Source of the DNA: Anaeromyxobacter sp.
GTDB lineage: Bacteria; Myxococcota; Myxococcia; Myxococcales; Anaeromyxobacteraceae
DNA: 64,000 nucleotides
Direction: 5' to 3'
Assembly (NCBI GenBank): GCA_016718565.1
Contig: JADKCZ010000001.1
Coordinates: 1 to 64,000, forward strand
Below the pieces are notes generated by a model that ran no database searches, had not been told where the DNA came from, and worked only from the letters and a program-made list of their open reading frames with translations. Positions 44,625-54,100 of the stretch are shown here, one piece after another. Position 1 is the first letter of the stretch; the number at the start of each line of letters is the position of its first letter. The position numbers and the translations under genes were made by a program.

Positions 44625-45335
44625 TCAGGGCTCGCCGAGGCGGCGGGCGGCGGCCGTGGCCAGCGAGGGGAAGCGGCCGGCGGCCAGCTCGCGCCACCGC
44701 AGCTCGGCCCCGGCGCGGTCGCCGGCCAGGTCGAGCAGCATGGCCTCCAGGTGGCGCCGCTCCTCCACGAAGGCGAAGACCAGCGCGGCCCGCGCCGAGC
44801 CGTCGTCGAGCCGCACCGCCTCGCGCAGCAGGGCGCGGGCCCCGGCGGCGTCGCCGCGGGCGTCGGCCAGCAGCGCCAGCGCGTAGGCCGGCTCCGGGCG
44901 CGTGGCGTCCACGCCGCGGGCGCTCTCCAGGTAGGCCTGGGCGGCCTCGGCGTGCCCCTCCACGGCGCACAGCTCGCCGAGGTTGAGGAGCGCCGCCTGC
45001 TGCTCGCGCGGCCCGCCGCTGGCCACCACCTCGTCGAGCAGGCGGCGCGCGGCGTCCAGGTGGCCGTCGAGGAAGTAGCTGACCGCCAGGTCGTTGAGGG
45101 CCGACAGCCGATCGGGATCGCCGGCCAGCTCCGCCTCGTAGGCGGCGCGCGCCCCGCCGAGATCGCCGGTGCGGATCAGCCCGGCGCCGAAGCCCTGCGC
45201 GGCGGCCAGCGTGCCGAGCGCCGGGGTGGCGTCGTCGCGCAGCGGCAGGCGCGGGTCGGCCGAGCCGCCGCAGGCGGCCAGCGCCAGCGTGGCCACGAGC
45301 GAGAAGTTGCCGAGCCGATTCGAGAGGTTGCGCAC
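44625..45335 (-). CDS. TPR-repeat lipoprotein
   Basis: A 236-residue predicted lipoprotein: basic N-terminus (VRNLSNRLGN), hydrophobic core and lipobox LALAAC-G. The mature part is helical repeats of the TPR type (AAYEAELAGDPDRLSALNDL, LLNLGELCAVEGHAEAAQAY, PAYALALLADARGDAAGARA). The GTG at 45335 is chosen because a canonical promoter at 45370-45398 puts transcription start near 45363, ruling out an in-frame ATG at 45443, and because the signal peptide begins there. It precedes hrcA and probably shares its transcript. Role unknown; such proteins often scaffold envelope complexes. Confidence 0.76.
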   Translation of the reverse strand: MRNLSNRLGNFSLVATLALAACGGSADPRLPLRDDATPALGTLAAAQGFGAGLIRTGDLGGARAAYEAELAGDPDRLSALNDLAVSYFLDGHLDAARRLLDEVVASGGPREQQAALLNLGELCAVEGHAEAAQAYLESARGVDATRPEPAYALALLADARGDAAGARALLREAVRLDDGSARAALVFAFVEERRHLEAMLLDLAGDRAGAELRWRELAAGRFPSLATAAARRLGEP

Positions 45336-45369
45336 TTGGGATCCGGAGGAGGGCGGCGGAGACCAGGGG

Positions 45370-45398
45370 AGTCTAGTCATCCGCCCCGAAGGGATCAA
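45370..45398 (-). promoter_or_regulatory. Promoter of the TPR lipoprotein-hrcA transcript
   Basis: On the minus strand TTGATC, 17 bases, TAGACT. Both boxes and the spacing fit the housekeeping consensus. It gives a ~28-base leader to the GTG at 45335. Confidence 0.55.
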
Positions 45399-45532
45399 GG
45401 AAGCGGGGTGTCCCCGGATTCGAAGGCCGCTCCCCCCCGTCACCGCGGGACACGGCGAGCCCCACCCCCCGTATGCCCCGAAAAGGCCAATGGCTTTGGT
45501 GTCCCCTGTGTCACGGACGGGTTGTCCGAAAG

Positions 45533-45561
45533 TTTTTCTTATCGAGGGGTCAGTCTAGACT
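45533..45561 (+). promoter_or_regulatory. Candidate promoter of the receiver-kinase/methyltransferase operon
   Basis: TAGACT at 45556-45561 with TTTTTC 17 bases upstream, followed 33 bases later by the ATG at 45595. The same TAGACT -10 appears in the divergent promoter. Upstream, around 45482-45497, a dyad (AAGGCCAATGGCTT) could be an operator. The 45400-45560 interval is unusually AT-rich for the window. Confidence 0.38.
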
Positions 45562-45594
45562 CCCTTCACCGCCTCCCCCGGAGTCTCGCAGTCC

Positions 45595-46851
45595 ATGATC
45601 TCCCGCCAGCAACTCGCCACGCTCGTGGAGCGCTTCGGCGTCGGTTCGCAGTTGACCGGCGGCGTGCTGCTGGTGGACGACGAGCCGCTCAACCTGCGGG
45701 TGCTCAAGGACCTGCTGGAGGAGCGCTGGACCGTGCACCAGGCCACCTCCGGCGCCGAGGCCTTGCGCATCGCCGCGGCGGTGCCGCTCGACGTGGTGGT
45801 GACCGACCAGCGCATGCCGGGCATGAGCGGCGTGGAGCTGCTGGCGGCGCTGCGCGAGCTGCGCCCGGACCTGGCGGGCATCGTCATCACCGGCTTCGCC
45901 GACATGCAGGCCCTGGAGTCGGCCATCAACCGGGCCCACGCCTTCCGCTTCCTGCGCAAGCCGTGGGAGTCCGACGACGTCATCCAGGCGGTGGAGCAGG
46001 CCAGCGCCCTGGTGGCCCAGGGGCGCACCATCGCGCAGCTGGTGCAGCTGCTGGCGGCGCGCGGCGAGGAGCTGAAGGCCTCCCTGCGGACGCTGCAGGA
46101 CCAGCAGCAGCAGCTCCTGCACCTGGAGCGGGTCGGCACCCTGGGGCGGCTCGCCTCGGGCATCGCCCACGACCTGAAGAACGTCATGACCGGGCTGCGC
46201 TCCGCCGAGGCCGAGCTGCAGGCCCTCGACGTCGACCCGGACCTGCGGTCCTTCCTGGCGCTGGGGCTGGCCCACGTGGACAGCCTGCTGCGCACCCTGC
46301 AGACGCTGCGCGACTTCTCGCGCAGCGGGTCGCTCGAGCTGGTGGCGGGACTGGTGGAGCCAGCCCAGCTGGTGGAGACCTCGGTGGCCATCTGCCGGCT
46401 GGACCTGAGCTACCGGATGCGCCGGGTGGTGCCCAGGGTGGCCCCGGGCCTGCCGCTGCTCCGGGCCGACGGCCAGAAGCTGATCCAGGTGCTGGTCAAC
46501 CTGGTCCGCAACGCCCTGCAGGCCTCCGAGGACGGCGGCGAGGTGCGCATCAGCGCCGAGGCGCTGCCGGAGGGCGGGCTCCTGCTGGCCGTGGAGGACG
46601 ACGGCCCCGGCGTGCCCGAGGCCCTGCGGGCCAGGCTCTTCCAGCCCTTCGCCACCGGCCGCGGCGAGCAGGGGCTTGGCATGGGGCTCTACATGGCCCG
46701 CCTGATCGCCGAGACCCACGGCGGCCGGATCGCCGTCGGGTCCGGCCAGCGGGGCGGGGCGCGCTTCGAGGTGGTGTTGCCGAGCAACGGGCCCGTCGAG
46801 GGGCCCCCAGTCGACGAGGAGAGACCGCATGGGCCTGCACGAGCTGGGTGA
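45595..46851 (+). CDS. Receiver-histidine kinase protein (PhcQ/PhcR-like)
   Basis: A 418-residue cytoplasmic protein. Residues about 22-140 are a receiver domain: acidic DDE at 28-30, phosphoacceptor Asp71 in TDQRMPGMSG, and ITGFADMQALESAINRAHAF, then FLRKPWE. This receiver sub-type is shared with PhcQ/PhcR-like proteins and RpfG-like regulators. A coiled coil leads to a kinase module with His192 in GIAHDLKNVMTGLRSAEAEL, NLVRNALQAS, DDGPGV and GLGMGLYMARLIAETHGG. Having the receiver before the kinase suggests its phosphorylation controls the kinase or phosphatase activity. Its stop overlaps the methyltransferase start by 23 bases. Phc kinship is inferred from layout and neighbours. Confidence 0.85.
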   Translation: MISRQQLATLVERFGVGSQLTGGVLLVDDEPLNLRVLKDLLEERWTVHQATSGAEALRIAAAVPLDVVVTDQRMPGMSGVELLAALRELRPDLAGIVITGFADMQALESAINRAHAFRFLRKPWESDDVIQAVEQASALVAQGRTIAQLVQLLAARGEELKASLRTLQDQQQQLLHLERVGTLGRLASGIAHDLKNVMTGLRSAEAELQALDVDPDLRSFLALGLAHVDSLLRTLQTLRDFSRSGSLELVAGLVEPAQLVETSVAICRLDLSYRMRRVVPRVAPGLPLLRADGQKLIQVLVNLVRNALQASEDGGEVRISAEALPEGGLLLAVEDDGPGVPEALRARLFQPFATGRGEQGLGMGLYMARLIAETHGGRIAVGSGQRGGARFEVVLPSNGPVEGPPVDEERPHGPARAG

Positions 46852-48436
46852 CCCCGGGACCGGGGTGGTGGACTTCGAGGCGCCGTTCCTGGTGCCGGCC
46901 GCGGCTGGCTCGCCAGCCGCGCAGGCCGTCGCGGCGGGCCCCGGCGCGGCGCCCCCGCGGGTGCGGCGCTACGAGGAGCTGGACGGCGCCGTCGGGCGCG
47001 GGGTCTTCTTCCGCCCGCAGCGGTTCAGCGCGGAGGACCTGGCGCCCCTCACGGCCGCCGTGACGGTGACCGTGGCCGGGGCGCGGCGGGAGTGCGCCCT
47101 GGTGGACGTGTCGCAGAACGGCGTGGCCGTGGCCTGGCCCGCCGACCTGCCGGTCTCGCCGGGCCAGCGCCTGCCGGCGGCGCTCCGCTTCGACGACCAC
47201 GCGGCCTTCACCGGCGAGGCCCACGTCGGCTCGGTCCGGCAGAAGGACGGCCTCACCGTGGTGGGGCTCTCCTTCGTGGACTTCCTGCTCGACGTCGACG
47301 AGATCCACCAGCTGCGCGCCGTGCGCGCCTGGGCCCCGGCGGGCGCCGGCGGGCCCCTGGAGCGCCGGCCCTGGCGCCTGGCCGGGCACGAGAAGTTCAA
47401 GTCGCTGGTCTCCGAGCTGGGGCTGTACCTGGAGGACGCGCGGCGCGAGCTGACGGCCTTCGAGGCCGAGCTGCCCTGGCACGTCCTCAACGGACCGGCC
47501 AACCCGGCCCGCGCCGCGCTGGTCTCGCGGCTGCGCGCCGGGTTCGTGGCCGACGTGGTGGACCAGACCGAGCAGGTGGACGCGGCCCTGCGCCAGATCC
47601 CGGGGGGCCTGGCCAACGCCGCCGCCCGCGAGTGGTCGCTGCGCCACCTGCACGACCACCTGCTGCAGGCCCTGTCGTGCCAGCGGGCCCTGCACAAGCC
47701 GTTCGGCTACCCGGGCGACTACGAGCTGATGAACTTCATCTACGAGCGGCAGTTCGAGGGGCCGAACCTCTTCGCCCGCGCCGTGGGCCTGGCCTTCCTG
47801 AGCACCCGCGCGCCGGCGGCGGTGCGCTGCCGCAAGGACGTGGTCAAGGCGCAGCTGGCGGCGCTGCTGGCGCGGCGGGCCGGCTCGAAGGAGCCGGTGC
47901 GCGTGCTCTCCATCGCGGCCGGCCCGGCCCAGGAGCTCTTCGAGCTGTTCGAGGCCATGGAGGACCTGCCGGTCCCGGTGGAGGTGGTGCTGTTCGAGCA
48001 GGACCGGCACGCCCTGGCCCACGCCTGGCGGCGCCTGCGCTCCACCGCCGTGGCCCGCTTCCCCGAGCAGGTGCGCTGCACCTTCCTGCACGACTCGGTG
48101 AAGCGGCTGCTGCGCGACGAGGACCTGTTCGCCGACTTCGGGCAGTTCGACCTGGTCTACTCCTGCGGCCTGCTCGACTACTTCCAGCGCGCCACCGCCA
48201 CGGTGCTGGTGCGGCGCCTGGCCGCCGCCACCAGGCCGGGCGGCCAGCTGCTGGTGGCCAACATGGTGGACCACCCCATCCGCTGGGTGATGGAGTGGCA
48301 CCTCGACTGGAACCTCATCTACCGGACCCGCGAGGACCTGCTGGAGATCGGCTGGCGCGCCGCGCCCACCGCCCAGGCCCGCATCCTGGAGGAGGCCAGC
48401 GGGGCCAACCCGTTCTTCGAGCTGATCCCCGAGTAG
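46829..48436 (+). CDS. PilZ domain-SAM methyltransferase, related to PhcB-type signal synthases
   Basis: A 535-residue protein. Residues about 65-165 look like a PilZ domain, with DVSQNGVAVAWP at 93-104 matching its D-x-S-x-x-G half; the Arg-x3-Arg half is not clear (RVRRYEEL at 44-51), so c-di-GMP binding is uncertain. From about 180 the protein resembles PhcB-type methyltransferases, annotated as extracellular-factor 3-hydroxypalmitate methyl ester synthases: HKPFGYPGDYELMNFIYERQ at 289-308, the SAM-binding VLSIAAGPAQELFE at 359-372, VVLFEQDRHAL, and DLVYSCGLLDYFQRATATVL at 441-460. A GAGGAGAG precedes the ATG. It lies between two kinase genes, the setting expected of a quorum-signal synthase. 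Product unknown. Confidence 0.72.
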   Translation: MGLHELGDPGTGVVDFEAPFLVPAAAGSPAAQAVAAGPGAAPPRVRRYEELDGAVGRGVFFRPQRFSAEDLAPLTAAVTVTVAGARRECALVDVSQNGVAVAWPADLPVSPGQRLPAALRFDDHAAFTGEAHVGSVRQKDGLTVVGLSFVDFLLDVDEIHQLRAVRAWAPAGAGGPLERRPWRLAGHEKFKSLVSELGLYLEDARRELTAFEAELPWHVLNGPANPARAALVSRLRAGFVADVVDQTEQVDAALRQIPGGLANAAAREWSLRHLHDHLLQALSCQRALHKPFGYPGDYELMNFIYERQFEGPNLFARAVGLAFLSTRAPAAVRCRKDVVKAQLAALLARRAGSKEPVRVLSIAAGPAQELFELFEAMEDLPVPVEVVLFEQDRHALAHAWRRLRSTAVARFPEQVRCTFLHDSVKRLLRDEDLFADFGQFDLVYSCGLLDYFQRATATVLVRRLAAATRPGGQLLVANMVDHPIRWVMEWHLDWNLIYRTREDLLEIGWRAAPTAQARILEEASGANPFFELIPE

Positions 48437-48443
48437 CCGGGGC

Positions 48444-51122
48444 ATGGTGGACGACCCGCCCGAGCTGCGCCGCCGCTGGCGCCGCTGGCTCATCGAGCGC
48501 AACCGGCGCGGCCTGCGGATCGCGCTGGCCATCGTGGCGGTGCTCTACCCGGCCTTCGGGCTGCTGGACCTGGCCCTGCTGCCCCCGGCGGCGCTGGCCT
48601 GGCTGTGGGCCACCCGCCTGGTGGTCTTCGGGGTGACGCTGGCGCTCTTCCCCTTCACCCGCAGCGCCTCCTGGGATCGCTGGGGCCTGTCGGTGACGAC
48701 CGGCTACGCCTGGCTGGCCTCGGCCGGCATCGCGGTGATGACCACCTACGCCGGGGGCCTGGCCTCCCCCTACTACGCCGGCATCTCGCTGGCCATCACC
48801 GGGGCCGGGCTGCTCTTCGTCTGGCCGGTGCGGGCGGTGGCCGTCACCCACGCCTCCATCGTGGTCACCTTCGTGCTGGTGAACGTGGGCGCCGGGACCA
48901 TCGGCGACCCGGCTGTGGCCCTCTCCAACCTGGCCTTCCTCTCGGCGCTGGCCCTCATCGCCGGCGTGGGCCAGTCGCTGCTCTTCCGCACCCAGCGCGA
49001 ACAGCACGCCCAGCGGGTGCGCCTGGAGCAGGCCACCGCCAACCTGGAGCGGGCCCACGTCGAGCTGCAGCAGCTCGACCAGTTCAAGTCGCGCTTCTTC
49101 GCCAACATGACCCACGAGCTGCGCACGCCGCTGGCCATGGTGCTGACCCCGCTCGAGCTGCTCATGCAGGGCGAGATGGGCCAGTTCACCGAGGCCCAGC
49201 GCAGCTCCTTCCTCACCATGTTCCGCAGCGCGCTCAAGCTCCTCAAGCTGGTCAACGACCTGCTGGACCTGTCGCGGCTGGAGGAGAGCCGGCTGCGCCT
49301 GGAGGTGGCCGAGCACGACCTGACCGCCTACCTGCGGGGGCTCACCGAGGAGACCCAGGTGCTGGCCCGGCGCAAGGGCATCTCGCTCACCTTCGAGCCG
49401 GCGGTCGCCGGGCCGCCCGCCGCGGTCTGGTGCGACCTGGAGCGGCTGGAGCGGGTCTTCGTCAACCTGCTCTCCAACGCCGTCAAGTTCACCCCGCCCG
49501 GCGGCCACGTGGTGGTGCGGCTCTCCGCCGACGCGGCCGGGGTGGAGGTGCAGGTGGAGGACGACGGCCCGGGCTTCCCGCCCGCCACGGCCGGGCGCCT
49601 CTTCGAGCGCTTCTACCAGGTGGACATGGCGGGCACCCGCCAGCACGGCGGGGCCGGCATCGGCCTGGCCCTGGCCAAGGAGATCGTGCTGCTGCACGGC
49701 GGCACCATCGAGGCCCACAGCGACGGCCGCCATGGGGCGCTGCTGACGGTGCGGCTGCGGCGCGGCGCCGGGCACCTGGCGGCCGCCGCCCTGGCGGACC
49801 CGGCACCGGCCGGCGAGGGCGAGGGCGACTCCGGGCCCGACTGGGTGGTGCAGCTCTCGGCCCGCCGCGACTTCCGGCTGCTGGACATCGAGGAGGCCGC
49901 CGAGCGGCGGGTGGTTGAGCGCGACGTGGACGAGGGCTCCCGGCCCCACTCGGTGGCGGTGGTGGAGGACAGCCCGCAGATCACCCAGTTCATCCACATG
50001 ACCCTGCGGCGGCAGTTCAAGGTGCTGACGGCGCCGGACGGCGTGCGGGGCCTGGAGCTGATCGAGCGGGAGCTGCCCGACCTGGTGGTGACCGACCTGA
50101 TGATGCCGGGCCTGGACGGCCTGGCCATGACCCGGCGGCTGCGCGAGCAGCCGCGCACCCGCCACATCCCCATCATCATGCTCTCGGCCCGCGGCGAGCT
50201 GGACGACCGGGTGCGGGGCCTGGAGACCGGCGTCAGCGTCTACCTGACCAAGCCGTTCTCGCCCCGCGAGCTGCTCACCAGCGCCCGCCGCCTGGTGCAG
50301 GCCAAGGAGGAGGCGGCCGACCTGGTGCTGACGCAGCGCATGGACTCGCTCGAGCTGGTGGCGGCCGGCCTGGCCCACGAGCTGAACAACCCGCTCAACT
50401 ACGTCAAGAACGCCCTGGCCCGCGTGCAGCTGGACACGGCGCGGGTGCTGACCCTCTCCGACCAGGCCGCCGCCGGCGCGCTGCCCGGGGCCGAGCTCCA
50501 GCAGCTGGCCAAGCTGGGGGCCCGGGTCAAGGAGCTGCTGGGCGTGGCCGACGCCGGCCTGAAGCGCATGGCCGGCACGGTGGAGCTGATGGGCCGCTAC
50601 GGTCGGGCCGGCTACCGCCGCGAGCTCTCCACCCCGGACGCCTGGGAGATGGTGCGGACGGCGGTGGCGGTGGTGCTGCCCGCCACCGGGCGCGACGTGC
50701 AGGTGACCATGGACCTGACCGGCGACGGCACCCTGGAGTGCGTGCCGGAGGAGCTGGGCCAGGTGGTGACCAACCTGGTGCAGAACGCCATCGAGGCGGT
50801 GGCCGACGGCGCCGGCACGGTGCACCTGGTCGGCCGCGGCGGCGCCGACGAGCTGGTGCTGCGGGTGCGCGACAACGGCCCGGGCATCGCGCCGGAGGCC
50901 ATGAGCCGCCTCTTCACCCCCTTCTTCACCACCAAGGGGCCGGGGCGCGGCACCGGGCTGGGCCTCACCATCACGCGGCGGGTGGTGGAGGCGCTGCACG
51001 GCACGCTCAAGGTGGCCAGCACCCCGGGCCAGGGGGCCGAGTTCACCGTGCGCCTGCCGCGCCGGCAGCCGCTCGCCACGGCGCTGACGCCGCCGCCGGC
51101 CCTGACCCCGCCGCCGGGCTGA
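48444..51122 (+). CDS. Membrane histidine kinase-receiver-histidine kinase fusion (PhcS-PhcR-like)
   Basis: An 892-residue signalling protein. Residues 25-180 hold about six transmembrane helices with no large extracellular domain (GLRIALAIVAVLYPAFGLLD, AGISLAITGAGLLFVWPVRA, LAFLSALALIAGVGQSLLFR). Kinase 1: His224 in NMTHELRTPLAMVLTPLELL, NLLSNAVKFT, DDGPGF and GGAGIGLALAKEIVLLHGG. Receiver: Asp551 in VTDLMMPGLDG and Lys603 in YLTKPFS. Kinase 2: His645 in GLAHELNNPLNYVKNALARV, NLVQNAIEAV, DNGPGI and GTGLGLTITRRVVEALHG. In Ralstonia, PhcS is a membrane kinase and PhcR a receiver-kinase; this protein has the order of both fused. It starts 7 bases after the methyltransferase gene. Confidence 0.86.
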   Translation: MVDDPPELRRRWRRWLIERNRRGLRIALAIVAVLYPAFGLLDLALLPPAALAWLWATRLVVFGVTLALFPFTRSASWDRWGLSVTTGYAWLASAGIAVMTTYAGGLASPYYAGISLAITGAGLLFVWPVRAVAVTHASIVVTFVLVNVGAGTIGDPAVALSNLAFLSALALIAGVGQSLLFRTQREQHAQRVRLEQATANLERAHVELQQLDQFKSRFFANMTHELRTPLAMVLTPLELLMQGEMGQFTEAQRSSFLTMFRSALKLLKLVNDLLDLSRLEESRLRLEVAEHDLTAYLRGLTEETQVLARRKGISLTFEPAVAGPPAAVWCDLERLERVFVNLLSNAVKFTPPGGHVVVRLSADAAGVEVQVEDDGPGFPPATAGRLFERFYQVDMAGTRQHGGAGIGLALAKEIVLLHGGTIEAHSDGRHGALLTVRLRRGAGHLAAAALADPAPAGEGEGDSGPDWVVQLSARRDFRLLDIEEAAERRVVERDVDEGSRPHSVAVVEDSPQITQFIHMTLRRQFKVLTAPDGVRGLELIERELPDLVVTDLMMPGLDGLAMTRRLREQPRTRHIPIIMLSARGELDDRVRGLETGVSVYLTKPFSPRELLTSARRLVQAKEEAADLVLTQRMDSLELVAAGLAHELNNPLNYVKNALARVQLDTARVLTLSDQAAAGALPGAELQQLAKLGARVKELLGVADAGLKRMAGTVELMGRYGRAGYRRELSTPDAWEMVRTAVAVVLPATGRDVQVTMDLTGDGTLECVPEELGQVVTNLVQNAIEAVADGAGTVHLVGRGGADELVLRVRDNGPGIAPEAMSRLFTPFFTTKGPGRGTGLGLTITRRVVEALHGTLKVASTPGQGAEFTVRLPRRQPLATALTPPPALTPPPG

Positions 51123-51158
51123 CCGGCCCCGGGGGGCGCGGCGGGCCAGGGGGCGGCG

Positions 51159-51167
51159 TGCTATAGG
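51159..51167 (+). promoter_or_regulatory. Extended -10 upstream of mfd
   Basis: TGC-TATAGG, 20 bases before the mfd ATG at 51188. The -35 region is not recognisable, consistent with an extended -10 promoter. Confidence 0.38.
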
Positions 51168-51187
51168 CCCCTCGCGACGGCCGCCCG

Positions 51188-54100
51188 ATGTCCCTCCCGA
51201 CCGCACCCCCAGAGCCCGCCCCGGCCGGCGCCCGCGCCCGGGTCCGTCGCGCCCTCGAGGCCTCGCGCCTCGCCGAGGTGACCGGGCTTCCCGGCGCGGC
51301 CCGGGGCCGCCTGGTGCAGGACCTGCTGGCCCCCGGGCCGGCCCGGGCCCGCTGCGTCCTGGCGGTGGCCACCGACGAGGAGCGGGCCGACGCGCTGGCG
51401 CGCGACCTGGCCTTCTTCGTCGGCGAGGCGGCGGTGCTGCGGGTGCCGGCCGACGCGGTGCTGCCCTACGACGACCTCTCGCCCGACCGCGGCGTGGAGA
51501 TGGAGCGGCTCTCGGCCCTGGCCAGGCTGCACGCCTCGCCGGGCGAGGTGCTGGCGGTGGTGGTCTCGGCCCGCGGGCTGGCCCGCCGGGTGGCGCCGCG
51601 CGCCGTCTTCGAGGCCGGCTCGGACCTGCTGGCGGCCGGCCTCACGGTGGACCGCGAGGCGCTGGCGCTGCGGCTGGTGTCGCTGGGCTACGCCCGGGTG
51701 CCGCTGGTGGAGGACCCGGGCACCTTCGCGGTGCGCGGCGGCGTGCTCGACCTGTGGAGCCCGGCCGAGGCCAGGCCGGCCCGCCTGGAGTTCTTCGGCG
51801 ACGAGGTGGAGTCCTGCCGCCCCTTCGACCCGGTCTCGCAGCGCAGCGGCGAGGGGGCGGTGGAGGTGCTGACCTGCCCGGCGCGGGAGGCGCTCTTCAC
51901 CGAGGCCGGCAAGGCGGCCGCCAAGGAGGCGGTGCGGGCCGCCGCCGAGCGGGTCAACCGGCCCACCTCGCGGGTGCGCGAGGTGCTCGACGCCATCGAC
52001 GCGGCGCAGCCCTTCTTCGGCCAGGAGGCGCTGCTGCCCGGCTTCCACCCGGCCGGGCTGGACACCCTGCTCGACTTCCTGCCGCCCGGCACGGCCGCCT
52101 ACGTGGACGACGCCACCGGCGTGGAGGAGGCGCTGGCCGACCTGTGGGAGGCGCTGGCGCGCGAGCACGCGGCGGCGCTGAAGCGCGAGGAGCTGACGCT
52201 GCCGCCTGAGGCCCACTTCCTCCCGGCCGGCGAGGCGCTGGCGGCGCTCGCGGCGCGGCCGCTGGTGCGCCGCCACCTGGTGTTCCTGGGCACCGGCGAC
52301 CCCATCCGCACCTCCCTGGGCGAGACCGCCGACCTGCGCGGCGAGATCCAGGCGGCCCACGGCGAGGAGGGGGCGCTGGCCCCGCTGACCCGGCGGCTGG
52401 AGGACTGGCGCCAGCGCGGGCTGACCACCGTCATCGCGGTGAGCACGCCCTCCTCGGCCGACCGCCTGCGCCGCCTCCTGGAGGACCGCCGCCAGGCCGC
52501 CCGCCCCCACCCCGGCCCGCTCGGCGACCCGCGCCCGCTCTACGACCCCGCGGTGCACGCCCACCTGGTGCCCGGCGAGATCTCGGGCGGCTTCGTGGAC
52601 GGCGAGGGCGGCCTGGTGCTGCTCTCCGACGAGGAGATCTTCGGCCGCAAGGTGCGCAAGAAGGCCCGCGCCACCCGGGAGGAGCACGCCTTCGCGGCCG
52701 GCTTCCGCGAGCTGAACGAGGGCGACCTGGTGGTGCACGTGGAGCACGGCATCGCGCGCTACTGCGGGCTCACCAAGATGCAGATCCGGGGGGTCGAGGG
52801 CGACTTCCTGGTGCTGGCCTACGACGGCGCCGACCGGCTCTACCTGCCGGTGGGGAAGCTGCGCCAGGTGCAGAAGTTCACCGGCGCCTCGCCCGACGCG
52901 GTGCGGCTGGACCGGCTGGGCGGGCAGTCGTTCGCGCTGCGCAAGGCGCGGGTCAAGGAGCAGCTGCTCAAGATGGCGGCCGAGCTGCTCGACGTCTACG
53001 CCGCCCGGGCCGCCCACCCGGGCCACGCCTACGCCGAGCCGGACCAGACCTACCGCGAGTTCGAGGCCGAGTTCCCCTACGAGGAGACGCCCGACCAGCA
53101 GAAGGCCATCGACGACGTCCTCCGGGACCTGCGCAAGGCGGGCGGCGGCCGCGGCCCCATGGACCGGCTGGTGTGCGGCGACGTGGGGTACGGCAAGACC
53201 GAGGTGGCCATGCGGGCCGCCATGCTGGCGGTGCTGGGCAAGCGGCAGGTGGCGGTGCTGGTGCCCACCACCATCCTGGCGGCCCAGCACGAGCGCTCCT
53301 TCCGCGAGCGCTTCAAGGGCTACCCGGTGCGCATCGAGGCGGTCTCCAGCATGAAGACCGCCGAGGAGTCCCGCCGCATCCTCAAGGCGGCGGCGCTGGG
53401 CCAGGTGGACGTGCTGATCGGCACCCACCGGCTGCTGGGGGCCGACGTCTCCTTCGCCGACCTGGGCCTGGTGGTGGTGGACGAGGAGCAGCGCTTCGGG
53501 GTGGCGCACAAGGAGCGGCTCAAGAAGCTGCGCAAGCTGGTGGACGTGCTCACCCTGACCGCCACGCCCATCCCGCGCACCCTGCACATGAGCCTGGCCG
53601 GGGCGCGGGACCTCTCCATCATCGCCACCCCGCCGGAGGACCGGCGCGCCATCCGCACCTTCGTCATGAAGTTCGACCCGGCCGCCATCCAGGAGGCCAT
53701 CGAGAACGAGCTGAAGCGCGGCGGCCAGGTCTTCTTCGTGCACAACCGGGTGCGCTCCATCGGCTCGATGCAGAAGTTCCTGGCCGAGCTGGTGCCCGCG
53801 GCGCGCATCGGGGTGGCGCACGGGCAGATGGGCGAGGGCAAGCTGGAGGAGGTGATGGCGGCCTTCGTCGAGAAGCAGCTGGACGTGCTGCTGGCCTCCA
53901 CCATCATCGAGAGCGGCCTCGACATCCCCAGCGCCAACACCATCATCGTCAACCGGGCCGACCACTTCGGGCTGTCGCAGCTCTACCAGATCCGCGGCCG
54001 GGTGGGCCGCAGCCGCGAGCGGGCCTACGCCTACCTGCTGGTGCCGGCGCGCCGCCCGGTCACCAAGGACGCCCGCAAGCGGCTCGAGGTGCTGCAGAAG

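Noticed and set aside
43391..45595. CIRCE operator near hrcA or grpE
   Set aside because: No TTAGCACTC or GAGTGCTAA half-site was found on either strand in these intervals.
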